From a virus: a DNA stretch of 59,277 nt. The notes below the pieces were generated by a model. It saw nothing but the letters and a program-made list of their open reading frames with translations. It was not told the origin of the DNA and ran no database searches. Made by a program: the position numbers and the translations under genes. Shown here piece by piece: positions 30,778 through 40,460 of this stretch (position 1 is its first letter; the number at the start of each line of letters is the position of its first letter). Location of the stretch: IMG/VR virus record IMGVR_UViG_3300027969_000114, positions 1 to 59,277 of that record. One strand, written 5' to 3'.

Positions 30778-32550
30778 TTATTTTGGTAAAAATCCCTGAT
30801 TCGGCATATCGATTGGCCTCGTATACACCAGTTTGCTATTCTTGCTTGCATCCTTACCTTCGCTTTTATTAAAAGGTGCAGGTAAAATTTCTCCTGCTTT
30901 TCTAGCCTCCGCAGGGGTTATTTGTTCTGATCCTTTTTTTCTTGGATCAGTAAATCTTTTGTATGTTTCTCTTGTCCAAAAGTGATGGCAAGCTCCACCG
31001 CCCTTGTAAAGAAATATGTCGTATGTGTTAGTTCCGCCAGGCCCCCATTTCGGGTTAGTTTTTGGATCTTTACTCATTCTAACTATGTCTTCTTTACGAT
31101 ATAGCTTATTAGCTTTAATCATTTTCTTGCAGAAATCTCTTGAATCCTCTGACAAAGCACCTGTGTATCTATATCTTGAAGCAAATAACTTGCCATCTTG
31201 ATCTGATTTAATATCAGGTCTTGCTACTCCTGTCGTTGCAAACTCCCAGATCTTAGATAATATGCTTTTTTTAGGATTATTAAGTGCCTCTAATTCTGCA
31301 TCTAACAGCTCTTCGTCTTCGTAAGATACTACTCGGCTGTCAATCAATTCCCATTCAGCAGGATCAAGATCTGAGCCAAATTCTTCGACATCTAAGCTAT
31401 CTATGTGACTAGACATTTTAACTCCTGTTTCCTCTTCCATATCGTCTTTACCTATAACTGGATTCTGATCAATAAATTCAAGAGGCTGTAAAGTCTTAAA
31501 GTATAGATTTAAAGAGATACCGTTAAATGCTAAGATTGCATCTAAAGCCTCAATAACTCTATGCTGTTTAGGACGAATAACCATATTATCAAATAAGGTT
31601 GTTGCATTAGCTAACTCATCTGCGTTTGAGCTAAATCCATTATTAGATGGAATACCAAATAGCAATCCAGATGTAATTGAGTGTCCAAGCAAAATCTTAC
31701 CACGAGATTCTTCGCTTAAATACTGATAATGAGCAGGTGCATCATTTAATGGAACTGAATCTAATGTAGTCTTGTTATTGATGTCGTTATTAAATGACAC
31801 TACTACTTTAGCTCCTTTTGAACCAGTTAATTTGTTCTGAACGTCTTTAGCTATTAGCTCTCTCTTTTCTTCGTCTGGAACGTTATTGTTAAAATTGACA
31901 ATAGTCGTTGGCGAAAATCCATTCTGGACATCGTTAATTAAAAAATCAGCGATCTCTTCTTCTAGCATAGCATACGGTAATGCACCGATATAATCTACGT
32001 TTGAATAGTATTTTTGACCTACACTATAATCACTTACGCAAAGCAATTCTAATGTCTTATCGCCATATCCAAAAGCACCAATTCTTTTAGGTACAAATTT
32101 CTTTGTGTCTTCCCAATTATCGCAATAGTAATAACCAGTTATTTCTCCTTTGTCATTACACTTTTCTGATCTTATTAACTGAGCAGGTATATGCTCTACA
32201 CGAACAATAGCATTTTTAGCCTTGTTATAAATTAATTGTAGATAGCCTTGACCTAATAACTTGTAATCAGTAATAACGCATTTTAGAACATCTGATCTAA
32301 AAAGCATTTTCATTTGAGCATACTCGTTTGGCTTTTTGTTTGAATCCGTAGCATCTAAACCACGACCAAAAATCAATTTTACAACCGAATTTATAATAGA
32401 ATTGTTAGTTGTAGAATTATTATAACGGTCAATTAGGTAAGTAAAATAGTCGTTATCGTCTCCAAACTCTACCCAGTTATCTCTTTTAGATTCCTTAGAT
32501 TGAGGTGGCTTATGTGATTCAAAATTAAATACGTGAACGTTATTACTCAT
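30778..32550 (-). CDS. Portal protein, unit B
   Basis: A 590-residue homologue of the unit A portal. It shares SIINSVVKLIFGRGLDATD and GLLFGIPSNNGFSSNADELAN, but has a different C terminus, extended by about 11 residues (KSEGKDASKNSKLVYTRP). The Cys/His/Trp block ACHHFWTRETYKRF is retained. Start overlaps the previous gene by 8 nt. Confidence 0.8.
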   Translation of the reverse strand: MSNNVHVFNFESHKPPQSKESKRDNWVEFGDDNDYFTYLIDRYNNSTTNNSIINSVVKLIFGRGLDATDSNKKPNEYAQMKMLFRSDVLKCVITDYKLLGQGYLQLIYNKAKNAIVRVEHIPAQLIRSEKCNDKGEITGYYYCDNWEDTKKFVPKRIGAFGYGDKTLELLCVSDYSVGQKYYSNVDYIGALPYAMLEEEIADFLINDVQNGFSPTTIVNFNNNVPDEEKRELIAKDVQNKLTGSKGAKVVVSFNNDINNKTTLDSVPLNDAPAHYQYLSEESRGKILLGHSITSGLLFGIPSNNGFSSNADELANATTLFDNMVIRPKQHRVIEALDAILAFNGISLNLYFKTLQPLEFIDQNPVIGKDDMEEETGVKMSSHIDSLDVEEFGSDLDPAEWELIDSRVVSYEDEELLDAELEALNNPKKSILSKIWEFATTGVARPDIKSDQDGKLFASRYRYTGALSEDSRDFCKKMIKANKLYRKEDIVRMSKDPKTNPKWGPGGTNTYDIFLYKGGGACHHFWTRETYKRFTDPRKKGSEQITPAEARKAGEILPAPFNKSEGKDASKNSKLVYTRPIDMPNQGFLPK

Positions 32551-32869
32551 AGAAAATTATGTTTTGTTGGTTTTCTACATATTCATCTTTATTAACAGAA
32601 TACGTTTCAATCGTTTGATTTGTGCAAAAAACTTTGTCACGGTAAACTAAATCGGTGCCATCTAGGATTGTCATCTCATAAAAATGACCTTCTTTTAAGG
32701 CTAATATTTTAGAAAAAGTAGAATAATAAGATATTGATGTGGCTGTAATAGAATAGGTTGTAGAAACTTTAGTAGATTCGTCTCTTAAAATTAAAGAAGT
32801 ACCACCATTTCTTCTAGTAGGTATAAATCTTACCGTTTGCGCAGTTCCTATTTGTTTTAAAACTATCAT
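32543..32869 (-). CDS. Unknown small structural protein, unit B
   Basis: A 108-residue homologue of 3557-3883 (MIVLKQIGTAQTVRFIPTRR...). It begins 4 nt after CGTTTATA of the late motif 32874-32900 and overlaps the portal start, the same layout as in A. Function unknown. Confidence 0.6.
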   Translation of the reverse strand: MIVLKQIGTAQTVRFIPTRRNGGTSLILRDESTKVSTTYSITATSISYYSTFSKILALKEGHFYEMTILDGTDLVYRDKVFCTNQTIETYSVNKDEYVENQQNIIFYE

Positions 32870-32873
32870 ATTA

Positions 32874-32900
32874 TATAAACGCTATTTATTTAGGTTTGTT
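32874..32900 (-). promoter_or_regulatory. Late promoter-like motif, site B3
   Basis: Minus strand AACAAA, 12 nt, GCGTTTATA. The spacer sequence is unlike that of A3 while both boxes are kept, indicating that the boxes are what is selected. Confidence 0.72.
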
Positions 32901-32903
32901 TTT

Positions 32904-32936
32904 AAATGGAAAGAGAGGCAATCAAGCCCCCCTTTC
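32904..32936 (-). terminator. Intrinsic terminator after tail-tube gene, unit B
   Basis: Minus strand GAAAGGGGGGC, TTGATT loop, GCCTCTCTTTC: an 11-bp stem with two G-U pairs. The sequence is unrelated to the A hairpin at the same place. The tail (CATTTAAAAAC) is poorer in T than the other terminators. Confidence 0.7.
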
Positions 32937-32958
32937 AAAACCACAAACAAAAAAACAA

Positions 32959-33483
32959 TTATGAACCAGTTACGATTGTAAATCCTGCAGTCACTAATGA
33001 AGCAGTAATAAAGTTAGCTGGTAAAGGCTCTTGTCCTGATAAAGTTAATGTGTAACCAGATAGATCACCCATTGCCGCACCCGTTACAATAGTACCTCCC
33101 GTTACTTCCATACCGTTTTGTAAACCAGCGTAGAAAAAGTTACCATTCATATCTTCGATCACAACTTGTGGTCTTCCGTATGCTAGTAATTTAATCTGCT
33201 TGTGATCAACAACCGACAATTTCTTTAAAGTCAAACTTAAAGTTTGCTCAAAGAAAGTAGTTCCGTTTTCACGGCTAGATGTAATTGTCTGCTCAAAGCT
33301 AGAGTTTCCCTTTAATTCATATTTGAATCCAGTCGGAGTTCCAGCTACGGCAGTAATTGCATCAGTATTTGTTACATCATACGTGTAAGATGTAGCATCC
33401 TTCCAGTTAACAAAGTAAACGGCTCTTAAACCTCCGTTACTCGTTTTACAAGATTCGATGCGCCCCAATGAAATATCGCACAT
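32959..33483 (-). CDS. Putative major tail tube protein, unit B
   Basis: A 174-residue homologue of 3978-4505, beginning MCDISLGRIESCKT, which fixes the start chosen for the A gene. Conserved segments include GNSSFEQTI and GGTIVTGAAMGDLSGYTL. Tube identity is from position and beta-rich composition; no motif is decisive. Confidence 0.5.
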   Translation of the reverse strand: MCDISLGRIESCKTSNGGLRAVYFVNWKDATSYTYDVTNTDAITAVAGTPTGFKYELKGNSSFEQTITSSRENGTTFFEQTLSLTLKKLSVVDHKQIKLLAYGRPQVVIEDMNGNFFYAGLQNGMEVTGGTIVTGAAMGDLSGYTLTLSGQEPLPANFITASLVTAGFTIVTGS

Positions 33484-33503
33484 AGTTATTTATATTTAAA
33501 ATG

Positions 33504-33536
33504 TTAAAAATTAGCACCCCGAATTAACGAGGTGCT
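33504..33536 (-). terminator. Terminator-like hairpin after capsid gene, unit B
   Basis: Minus strand AGCACCTCG, TTAATT, CGGGGTGCT, then AATTTTTAAC. Stem and loop are identical to the copy at 4534-4557 although flanking bases differ. Confidence 0.72.
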
Positions 33537-33544
33537 TAGTGCTA

Positions 33545-34498
33545 TTAATTTGCGGAATTTGTGATTCCGTATGTGACGATATCTTCAACAATACCATACT
33601 GAACTCCAGCCGTCATACGCATTACGATTCTAGCGTTCTGAGATCCGTCAATATCTGCCATGTCTATAACCTTAACCTCTGACAAATCAGATAATAAACC
33701 TGTTCCGAAATATAAGTTATCCTTAGTTGTAGCGATTGCTTTGTTAGAAGCTAAACCGTTTGCTACGAAGATTTTTACACCATCGAATGCTAAAGATCCA
33801 TTGTTATACCATTGTGTACCTTGTGCGTTTGTACCATTAGCTCCTAATCCTGATGCACCAAAACCACCTAAAGCACGAACATAAGCACGAGCCATATTCT
33901 GAGAAACGTAGATGTAAAGGTTATCGTTAGTGTACAAAGTAGCAGGGATAGCATCAACGATCTTGCCCATTTCAGCAATAACGTTCGCTGCAGTAACCGT
34001 TGTTCCAGCTACTTCTTGTGCCGCAGGTAATGCTGCATCTAAAGCTAACAAAGTAGAAAAACCATCAAATTCTCCTGCGTTTGCAGTCACACCAGACCAG
34101 ATATTTGTCTCGTTTTTAGCGGCAACTTTAGCGGCAACGTGTGCTACTAAGAAGTCAGCAAAAGTTTTTGGCAAAGTATCAAATGCAGAGAAACCTTGCT
34201 GTGCCGAAAGAAAGTCGCTGTGAAAATCTTTTTTGCAAAGGCTAAGATTTACTTGAAATTCCTCTGGTTGTAAAATACGCTCAGTTAAAGTTACCGTAGA
34301 AGTAGCATCAAAATCACAAGTAGCGTTCTTTAAGATCGCATCTGTAGAGATTTTTTTGATTACCTCTTTGTACTTTACGTTTGGTTTGATCTCGATACCA
34401 CCGTTGTCGATAGTAGGAGATGACAATAATGCTGCAGCAATGATTTTATCCTTAAATTCACCGCTGTAACTTGTGGTAATAGATGTTGTAGTCGCCAT
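33545..34498 (-). CDS. Major capsid protein, unit B
   Basis: A 317-residue homologue of 4569-5528. Most differences are conservative, and the ends match exactly (VTYGITNSAN). Two residues shorter around LLSDLSEVKVIDMAD. Some DNA stretches over 50 bp near the coding middle are identical to A while neighbouring bases vary, a sign of strong constraint or exchange. Confidence 0.75.
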   Translation of the reverse strand: MATTTSITTSYSGEFKDKIIAAALLSSPTIDNGGIEIKPNVKYKEVIKKISTDAILKNATCDFDATSTVTLTERILQPEEFQVNLSLCKKDFHSDFLSAQQGFSAFDTLPKTFADFLVAHVAAKVAAKNETNIWSGVTANAGEFDGFSTLLALDAALPAAQEVAGTTVTAANVIAEMGKIVDAIPATLYTNDNLYIYVSQNMARAYVRALGGFGASGLGANGTNAQGTQWYNNGSLAFDGVKIFVANGLASNKAIATTKDNLYFGTGLLSDLSEVKVIDMADIDGSQNARIVMRMTAGVQYGIVEDIVTYGITNSAN

Positions 34499-34515
34499 TT
34501 TTGTTAATTAATTAA

Positions 34516-35112
34516 TTATGAAAGTTTTGAAAATACTGTGTCAAGAATACCTTTCTGCTTGTTTTTTGCAAAACGGATTCCTTCGTTTTTGTTTTGAGAT
34601 TCTGGATTAAATGACAAAGGTTGTGCACCTTCCTCTTGCATAGACATTTCTACCTTCTTTGCCTCTTCAGCAACAGATAATTTTAATGCCTCTAATTCAG
34701 ATTTAATAGCTAAGTTTTCAGCTTTTAATTCTGCGATCTGAGATTCAAAGAAAGTCTCTTTGCTTACAGATTCCACAATGCGTTTTGCCTTTGGTATTTC
34801 CGTAGCTAAATCAGGAGCGACAACATCAGAAGGAGCGTCTTCGATCATTGGCATTTCTTCTTCTACTTCCTCAGCAGAGATAGATGCAATAATACCTTCA
34901 ACAGCAACAACTAAAATCATTCCGTCTTCTAGCTTGTACTCGCCTACTGGCATAGGTACAACACCATCTGCTGTTACAATTCCTACCGAAAACTCAGGCT
35001 CAAATGATTCTGCTTCAATAACGGTAATTCCGTCTTCTAACTTCATTTGTGCTAATTTGATTTCCATAGAAAGAACAGCCTTAATCTTGTTTAATTTGTT
35101 CTTGTATTCCAT
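34516..35112 (-). CDS. Putative scaffolding protein, unit B
   Basis: A 198-residue protein if started at MEYKNKLNK (35112), matching A; an in-frame ATG 17 codons earlier lies in the previous gene. The N-terminal domain is almost unchanged, the acidic middle and coiled coil (IAELKAENLAIKSELEALKL) vary, and the basic tail keeps a Lys-rich ending. The pattern again fits a scaffold. Confidence 0.6.
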   Translation of the reverse strand: MEYKNKLNKIKAVLSMEIKLAQMKLEDGITVIEAESFEPEFSVGIVTADGVVPMPVGEYKLEDGMILVVAVEGIIASISAEEVEEEMPMIEDAPSDVVAPDLATEIPKAKRIVESVSKETFFESQIAELKAENLAIKSELEALKLSVAEEAKKVEMSMQEEGAQPLSFNPESQNKNEGIRFAKNKQKGILDTVFSKLS

Positions 35113-35137
35113 ATATTTATTTAATTTATTTACTATA

Positions 35138-35545
35138 TTAATTTTGAACAATTCTACCTGCAATTACTTTTCCTAAACCAGCAAATTGATCTAATACATC
35201 AATGTCTTTTAACAATGTTTCATTTAATCTATATGAATCTGTTGTCTTAGGATCAAAACCAAAGTTTTTTGCATTTTCATTTAATGTAGCCATTATAGCT
35301 TTTGATCTTGTACGCAAGTTAGCTCCAGTAGCTGTATGTTGTTTAGACTCGCTAATAACAGCATTTAAACTATCTAATAATCCAAAAGCTTTGTTATCTG
35401 CTGATTCAGCCTTTTTAATTGTTGCAGTAGCTAATGTTGCTAAGGCTTTAACATCGTCATAAATTAAAAACTCGTATTTTTGAGATGCTAATTCTGTTTT
35501 ATCTTCTGAGAATAATTTTTGAAATACCTTTTTGTCTGTGTTCAT
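35138..35545 (-). CDS. Unknown late protein with conserved N-terminal leader, unit B
   Basis: A 135-residue protein. Residues 1-26 match the A protein 6164-6556 with about five changes. The remaining helical body (ATLATATIKKAESADNK...) has no evident similarity. Such a conserved leader with swapped body is unusual for this part of the genome. Function unknown. Confidence 0.55.
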   Translation of the reverse strand: MNTDKKVFQKLFSEDKTELASQKYEFLIYDDVKALATLATATIKKAESADNKAFGLLDSLNAVISESKQHTATGANLRTRSKAIMATLNENAKNFGFDPKTTDSYRLNETLLKDIDVLDQFAGLGKVIAGRIVQN

Positions 35546-35546
35546 T

Positions 35547-35729
35547 TTAGTTTTGCTTTACGATTACTCTGGTTTCACTTGTATTTACAATAACAGAAGT
35601 AACCTGACCTTCTAGCGATCCGATTCCCTGATTAATTTCTTCTCCTTTGCAACAATCTCTTGAATAAGATCCGTCTTCACAAAGGCAAGCTCTCTTGCTA
35701 TCACTTGGACTAGTTTTTTTATTTGCCAT
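35547..35729 (-). CDS. Small cysteine-rich protein, unit B
   Basis: A 60-residue protein with the same CLCEDG and DCCKGE cluster as the A copy. The rest varies freely, so the cysteines are presumably functional. Confidence 0.62.
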   Translation of the reverse strand: MANKKTSPSDSKRACLCEDGSYSRDCCKGEEINQGIGSLEGQVTSVIVNTSETRVIVKQN

Positions 35730-36297
35730 CTTCTAAAATATTTATGATTTGTTTTACTAATTCCTCGTCTTCTAAATCTTGTAATGACATCTCTAGTTTA
35801 TCCGCAAAATAACCTTCAATAGAAAAACCTTTGTAAAGCCCGCTTTTAACCTCTTGCCATACCTTGTCGTCTTCGATCTTCATTGAGATCATCCAAGTGC
35901 CTTTAGGTAAGCTAAATCCGTACTGCTTAGATTTGTCCATTTCTGGATTATCTACAATCCAAGATTCTACAACCGTTGCACCGTTAAATTTTGCCTTATG
36001 TTCGATCGTAGCATTAGACTGATTCCCGTTTTTAAGAAATAACTCGCTTGCCTTTTTAACCGTTGCCTCAGAAAAGAAAACGTAAAACTCATCTTCTTTG
36101 TGCTTGCGATAAATTTGCTTGTTAGGAACGAGTGCCGCACCCATAAGAATACGCTTCTCAGCATCTACTTCCGCAAAATGTATTTTAATATCTTTATTTA
36201 AGGCAATAAAATTCTCTTCGATTGCAGGAGCATTAACAAGGCTAACCGCATCAATGCCATCCAAATCCTTTTCGATAATTAATTCCACAATTCTCAT
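35719..36297 (-). CDS. XkdF-like prohead protease, unit B
   Basis: A 192-residue homologue of 6742-7320, same length, with TIEHKAKFNGATVVESWI and YKGFSIEGYF preserved. Starts 4 nt after the late motif. It differs by about 30 residues from A, mostly outside the blocks. Confidence 0.76.
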   Translation of the reverse strand: MRIVELIIEKDLDGIDAVSLVNAPAIEENFIALNKDIKIHFAEVDAEKRILMGAALVPNKQIYRKHKEDEFYVFFSEATVKKASELFLKNGNQSNATIEHKAKFNGATVVESWIVDNPEMDKSKQYGFSLPKGTWMISMKIEDDKVWQEVKSGLYKGFSIEGYFADKLEMSLQDLEDEELVKQIINILEDGK

Positions 36298-36301
36298 AAT
36301 C

Positions 36302-36328
36302 TATAAACGCTTTAATATTATTCTTGTT
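36302..36328 (-). promoter_or_regulatory. Late promoter-like motif, site B2
   Basis: Minus strand AACAAG, 12 nt, GCGTTTATA. The only mismatch in the upstream box among eight sites is its final G. The start codon of the protease follows after 4 nt. Confidence 0.68.
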
Positions 36329-36337
36329 TTATTTTCG

Positions 36338-38344
36338 TTACCCTAAAGTTGCTGATTTTATAATATTTCTATTTAAAGCCTGCTGTGTAGTTACATCTCC
36401 TGCTACTACATAAGCCCGTACAGGTGGCTGATCTTTGCCAAGAGACTGAGCGATCTGATTTACTCCAGACGTTCCTACAACGTTAAAGGATGGCGAACTA
36501 GCCGTAGGTGCAGATGGTGCTGATCCACCGCCACCGCCACCGGGTACTTCTACCTCTAATATCTTCTTTACGTTTTGGAATGCTGATGTAGCAACGGCTA
36601 TTGTAGATGCTACCTTTACTGCTGTACCGAAAGGCTCAGGGTAAATATTCTTAGCTTTCCAAACCTCTGAAATACCTAAGTAAGCATTTATAGTTGCCTG
36701 AGCGATTGCAAGTGCTTTTCCCTCTGCCGTTTGTTGCCCTAGCATAGCACTAAAGTCTCCTAATAAAGATGCAGTCTGGCCTAGTAATTGTCGCTTGCCA
36801 TCATAAGCTAAACGCTCAATAGCTAATCGCTTGTCAGTATTCTCTTTTAGTGCCGCAGTTCTTTCGGTCTCGTTTGCATACTCCTTCTTTTTAATAATAG
36901 CATTTTCTGCATCTAATGCTTCTAGCTTTGCATTAAATGTAGATTTGTCATTATTTAGTATTAACTCATTAAATGCGTATTGACGATTTAAAGCCTCCTC
37001 TTTAATCTCTTTGTCTTTTGCTTTTAGTGCATTATCTAGCTCTTGCTTTTTAAGGTTAAATGCTCGTTCTGCATCTACTCGTTTCTGAGTACCTACTTCT
37101 GCTGTGTTAATTATACCTTGTAATCTTTCTAGCTCTGTTGCCTTTAGTCTTTGTAATTCCTGCTTCTGAGCAAGCAGTCTTAGTGCATCATTCTTAATTG
37201 CATCCGCATTACCTTGCTTTTGTAATGCTAAAACCTCTGATTTGCCATCAATCAAAGCCTGATTTAGATCTAGCTCTTCCTGATTTAAGGCTGTAGTATT
37301 TGTTAATTGCTCAGATATTAAACCAGTAATTTGTGATTCTACACCCTTCTTATTATTTATTGCGTCTTGTATTTTTACTCTATTCTCCTGATTTTGTAAA
37401 GCATCAAATTCTGCTTGTGCCGCAGCGATTTGTAAGTCAGCTAAAGATGTCATTGCTATCTTTTGCTCTTGAAGTATCTTACCTAATTTATCATTAGCTT
37501 CTTTTCTTACCTTAATGCTTTTAGACACATTATCTCTTGTCTGTCTTTCAAGTTCTGCCTCTCTGTCTTTCCCTTCTACAATACCTTGCTGTAATGATAC
37601 AGCTAACTGAGAATCCTTTCTTAACTGAACTAACAGCTTTGCTTTTTCGGCATTTGCTTTTAGATCAATTTTGCTAATACCTTCTACGGATGCAACAACG
37701 ACCTGACTAATTTCAGTAATCGCTTTACCTAAATTTAATGCTACTTTTTTACCTGCTTTAATAGCGTCTTCTCCTGTTTCTTTTATACCATCTTGAAATG
37801 ACTTAATTCGTTCCGTTAATACTTTTACCTGCTTAGGATCTTTGTCTCCAAAAAAAGAGTTTTCCCAAAGTAATTGTATTTCCGCTATTGCTAGGCCAAC
37901 ACCAAAAAAAGCTAATTTAAGTGGTGTTAAAGCTATTGTTAATAATCCCTTAATTACATTAGTAAGCCCCTCAAATCCCTTGCTAGATTTAGATACCTTT
38001 TCGATTACTCCTACAATAATATTTGTAACCTGATTTAAGGTAATAGAGATTGTCTCAAAAATAGTAGATAAAGCATCTGCTACTTTTTGGTTACGCTGAA
38101 AAGCCTCAGACAATAGCTCAAATCCTTTCATTAGGATTCCGATACCCATTGCCTTAATAGCTAGGCCGACACCACTAAATCCTTTTGCTAAAGACTGAGT
38201 TGCATTAGTAGCATCCTTAGTTGCTTTCTCTGAATTTTCAGTTGCATCGGATACTTTATTTAACCCAGCTACAACGTCCTTTAAAGACGAAACAACGTCT
38301 TCTAAGTTATTCTTAATTTCTAAATCTACTGTCCTTTTTTCCAT
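36338..38344 (-). CDS. Tail tape measure protein, unit B
   Basis: A 668-residue homologue, 25 residues longer than A, so the virion tail is predicted slightly longer. The N-terminal third (VDLEIKNNLEDVVSSLKDVV..., hydrophobic SGVGLAIKAMGIGILMKGFE) is alignable only weakly, while the C terminus, after a GGGGGS linker, matches A. Gln codons near the end are CAG without exception. Confidence 0.86.
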   Translation of the reverse strand: MEKRTVDLEIKNNLEDVVSSLKDVVAGLNKVSDATENSEKATKDATNATQSLAKGFSGVGLAIKAMGIGILMKGFELLSEAFQRNQKVADALSTIFETISITLNQVTNIIVGVIEKVSKSSKGFEGLTNVIKGLLTIALTPLKLAFFGVGLAIAEIQLLWENSFFGDKDPKQVKVLTERIKSFQDGIKETGEDAIKAGKKVALNLGKAITEISQVVVASVEGISKIDLKANAEKAKLLVQLRKDSQLAVSLQQGIVEGKDREAELERQTRDNVSKSIKVRKEANDKLGKILQEQKIAMTSLADLQIAAAQAEFDALQNQENRVKIQDAINNKKGVESQITGLISEQLTNTTALNQEELDLNQALIDGKSEVLALQKQGNADAIKNDALRLLAQKQELQRLKATELERLQGIINTAEVGTQKRVDAERAFNLKKQELDNALKAKDKEIKEEALNRQYAFNELILNNDKSTFNAKLEALDAENAIIKKKEYANETERTAALKENTDKRLAIERLAYDGKRQLLGQTASLLGDFSAMLGQQTAEGKALAIAQATINAYLGISEVWKAKNIYPEPFGTAVKVASTIAVATSAFQNVKKILEVEVPGGGGGGSAPSAPTASSPSFNVVGTSGVNQIAQSLGKDQPPVRAYVVAGDVTTQQALNRNIIKSATLG

Positions 38345-38475
38345 TGACGTTTTATTTGCTCAAATGCAGTTTTTAAATTAGTAGGTAGCATATTTTTCCC
38401 TTTTGCTATTTCGATCGTCTCGCTAATTCCATAGTGTGGAAGTAAGTTTAACATTGTAAATATCTGTTTTATCAT
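38326..38475 (-). CDS. Conserved 49-residue protein before the tape measure, unit B
   Basis: MIKQIFTMLNLLPHYGISET at the start, FEQIKRQWKKGQ at the end, with a variable middle. Same length and both overlaps as the A copy at 9275-9424. Confidence 0.8.
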   Translation of the reverse strand: MIKQIFTMLNLLPHYGISETIEIAKGKNMLPTNLKTAFEQIKRQWKKGQ

Positions 38476-40460
38476 ATCGTTCTAAAGTCAGTTAGTAATT
38501 CAAAATCCACTTGTCCTGTTGTTAGATCAGTCGTAAACTGATTAATTGTATAGCGTTTGTCTCTAATAATTACCCTATCGTTTACCTTTAAGTTAGTCAA
38601 AAGGCTAATTGGTAAAATTGCTTTTAGTTTAAATATCCTAGATTTAACACCAAATATATTATTTAGGTAGTTAGAATAGTAGTTACTAAATAGCGACTGA
38701 TTCTCTATTGCATTAGTGTATGTCGATTGCTCAGCACCAAAGTTAAGAGAATAATCAACAGAGCTAATTAAAGTATCCTGACCAAATATGTTTGCCGAAG
38801 TTACGCTTGCCGTAGAAGTACCATCGTTAAACTTGTAAGCAGATACGGTTTGCGTAGAACCATAATCGTATAATATAACTGGCTTAGGGATATAAGGAAT
38901 ATAGCTAGGCTTTAATGCGTATGCTACTTGCAAATTAGTTCCTGTAAATTTAGTATGATATAAATGCTCAAACGGTAATTCTACATTGTACTCTTCGCCA
39001 TCGTTATCTAGCTCATAATATAGATCGCCATACGGAACTTTAGAACGTGATAAAAATTCTATGTTTAAAAACGACTCAGGTTTCTGATATTTAAAGTTTA
39101 CCTTCTTATAGGCTTTTGATCGCTCTATGTCAAACGAATCGTTTATAATATACTTAGTTATATCTCTAGTAATTCCGCTTGCATACCATCCCTCTAATTG
39201 TTCTATTTTAAATACTCCAGCTACATCCGAATAGCAGGTAAGATTAAACATTTTAAGAATACCACCAAAAAACTCTTCGATCGTCATTTCTGGCATATAT
39301 TGATTTATAGCCATTGTGGTTGTCGTTGTCTGAGTTGTGCTTTGTGTAACAGTTAAGTCGGTTACTTTTGTATACGTTCCACCGATTAAAGTTCCTGTTT
39401 CGTAATAGTATACAGATGTAAACGATATGGCTGATGTAGATGCAATATAAAATTCATAAACCCCTGATTCCTCTAAAGGTACTTCTAAGTACATAGGAGT
39501 GATTTGAGTTAAATAGCTTTGCGTATTAACTACAAGACCATCTCTATAAACGTAAAAGAAAAATTCCTTTGCATCCTGACCAATGCTAGGAACGCTAAAG
39601 GTAATTGTGATATTAGACTTAAATTGATATTCTGGCAATGTAGGCTTTACATAAGTTAGCTTATCATTAAACGTATTAAATATACCTTGTGATCCTGTTG
39701 TAGATGTATTAGTTTGAAAGTTAAGTTTGTTAGCAACCGTTTTTAGCTCAAATGTCTCGCTATTTTTTAGCCATAAGAATGCTCTTGTAAATCTAAGATC
39801 GCTCAGAAATGCACCTTCAAAAGTTACTCCTAAAGAAGTAGCGATTGCATCGAATACGGTCTTTACTCTAATTGCAGGGAATAAGTCTGTATAGTAAATA
39901 GGAGTAGATGTATTTGTAATATCCCAAATGCTACCAGCTCCAAAACCCCATACGTTTTTAGAGGATATTAAAGGGAACATAACGTTATTACCTGCACCGC
40001 CTGTTACTCTTGTCTTTACAACCGAACCCGTATAACTAAAATTACTAGAACTTAGATCTAGGTCTTTTAAAAACTTACCACCAAAAGCATCCTTTAACGA
40101 AATCAAAGATCCAAAAAACGTAATTTGGTAATTGTCGATCTGACCGTTTTTATAGCTTGCCTTTTCTAATTGCATTTTGCCCCTACGGAATAGAGCATAG
40201 TCTAGCTCTATGTAGCCATCCTTTCTAGTCCTAGCGTCAAAACCATTGTCAATAGAGTTCTCATACCAATGCTTAAATATCTTGTTATTATGAGCAGTTG
40301 CTGGCACCGTAAAAGACTGACTAAAATCAGTAAAAATTTTAGATATATCATTTACGTTTTGGATGTTGCTTGTGACACTAATCTTTTCGTCATCGAACAG
40401 CTCTATCCTTTGTGGCTCTAAAGTCGTAGCATCGTAAATATAAAGTAGTGCATTAATCAT
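38472..40460 (-). CDS. Large tail/baseplate protein, unit B
   Basis: A 662-residue homologue of 9421-11409 with no length change and most residues identical; differences cluster at GGTIDNYQ-like loops and the region around LPFEHLYHTKFTG. It is the best conserved large protein of the tail module, as expected for a hub with many contacts. Confidence 0.6.
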   Translation of the reverse strand: MINALLYIYDATTLEPQRIELFDDEKISVTSNIQNVNDISKIFTDFSQSFTVPATAHNNKIFKHWYENSIDNGFDARTRKDGYIELDYALFRRGKMQLEKASYKNGQIDNYQITFFGSLISLKDAFGGKFLKDLDLSSSNFSYTGSVVKTRVTGGAGNNVMFPLISSKNVWGFGAGSIWDITNTSTPIYYTDLFPAIRVKTVFDAIATSLGVTFEGAFLSDLRFTRAFLWLKNSETFELKTVANKLNFQTNTSTTGSQGIFNTFNDKLTYVKPTLPEYQFKSNITITFSVPSIGQDAKEFFFYVYRDGLVVNTQSYLTQITPMYLEVPLEESGVYEFYIASTSAISFTSVYYYETGTLIGGTYTKVTDLTVTQSTTQTTTTTMAINQYMPEMTIEEFFGGILKMFNLTCYSDVAGVFKIEQLEGWYASGITRDITKYIINDSFDIERSKAYKKVNFKYQKPESFLNIEFLSRSKVPYGDLYYELDNDGEEYNVELPFEHLYHTKFTGTNLQVAYALKPSYIPYIPKPVILYDYGSTQTVSAYKFNDGTSTASVTSANIFGQDTLISSVDYSLNFGAEQSTYTNAIENQSLFSNYYSNYLNNIFGVKSRIFKLKAILPISLLTNLKVNDRVIIRDKRYTINQFTTDLTTGQVDFELLTDFRTI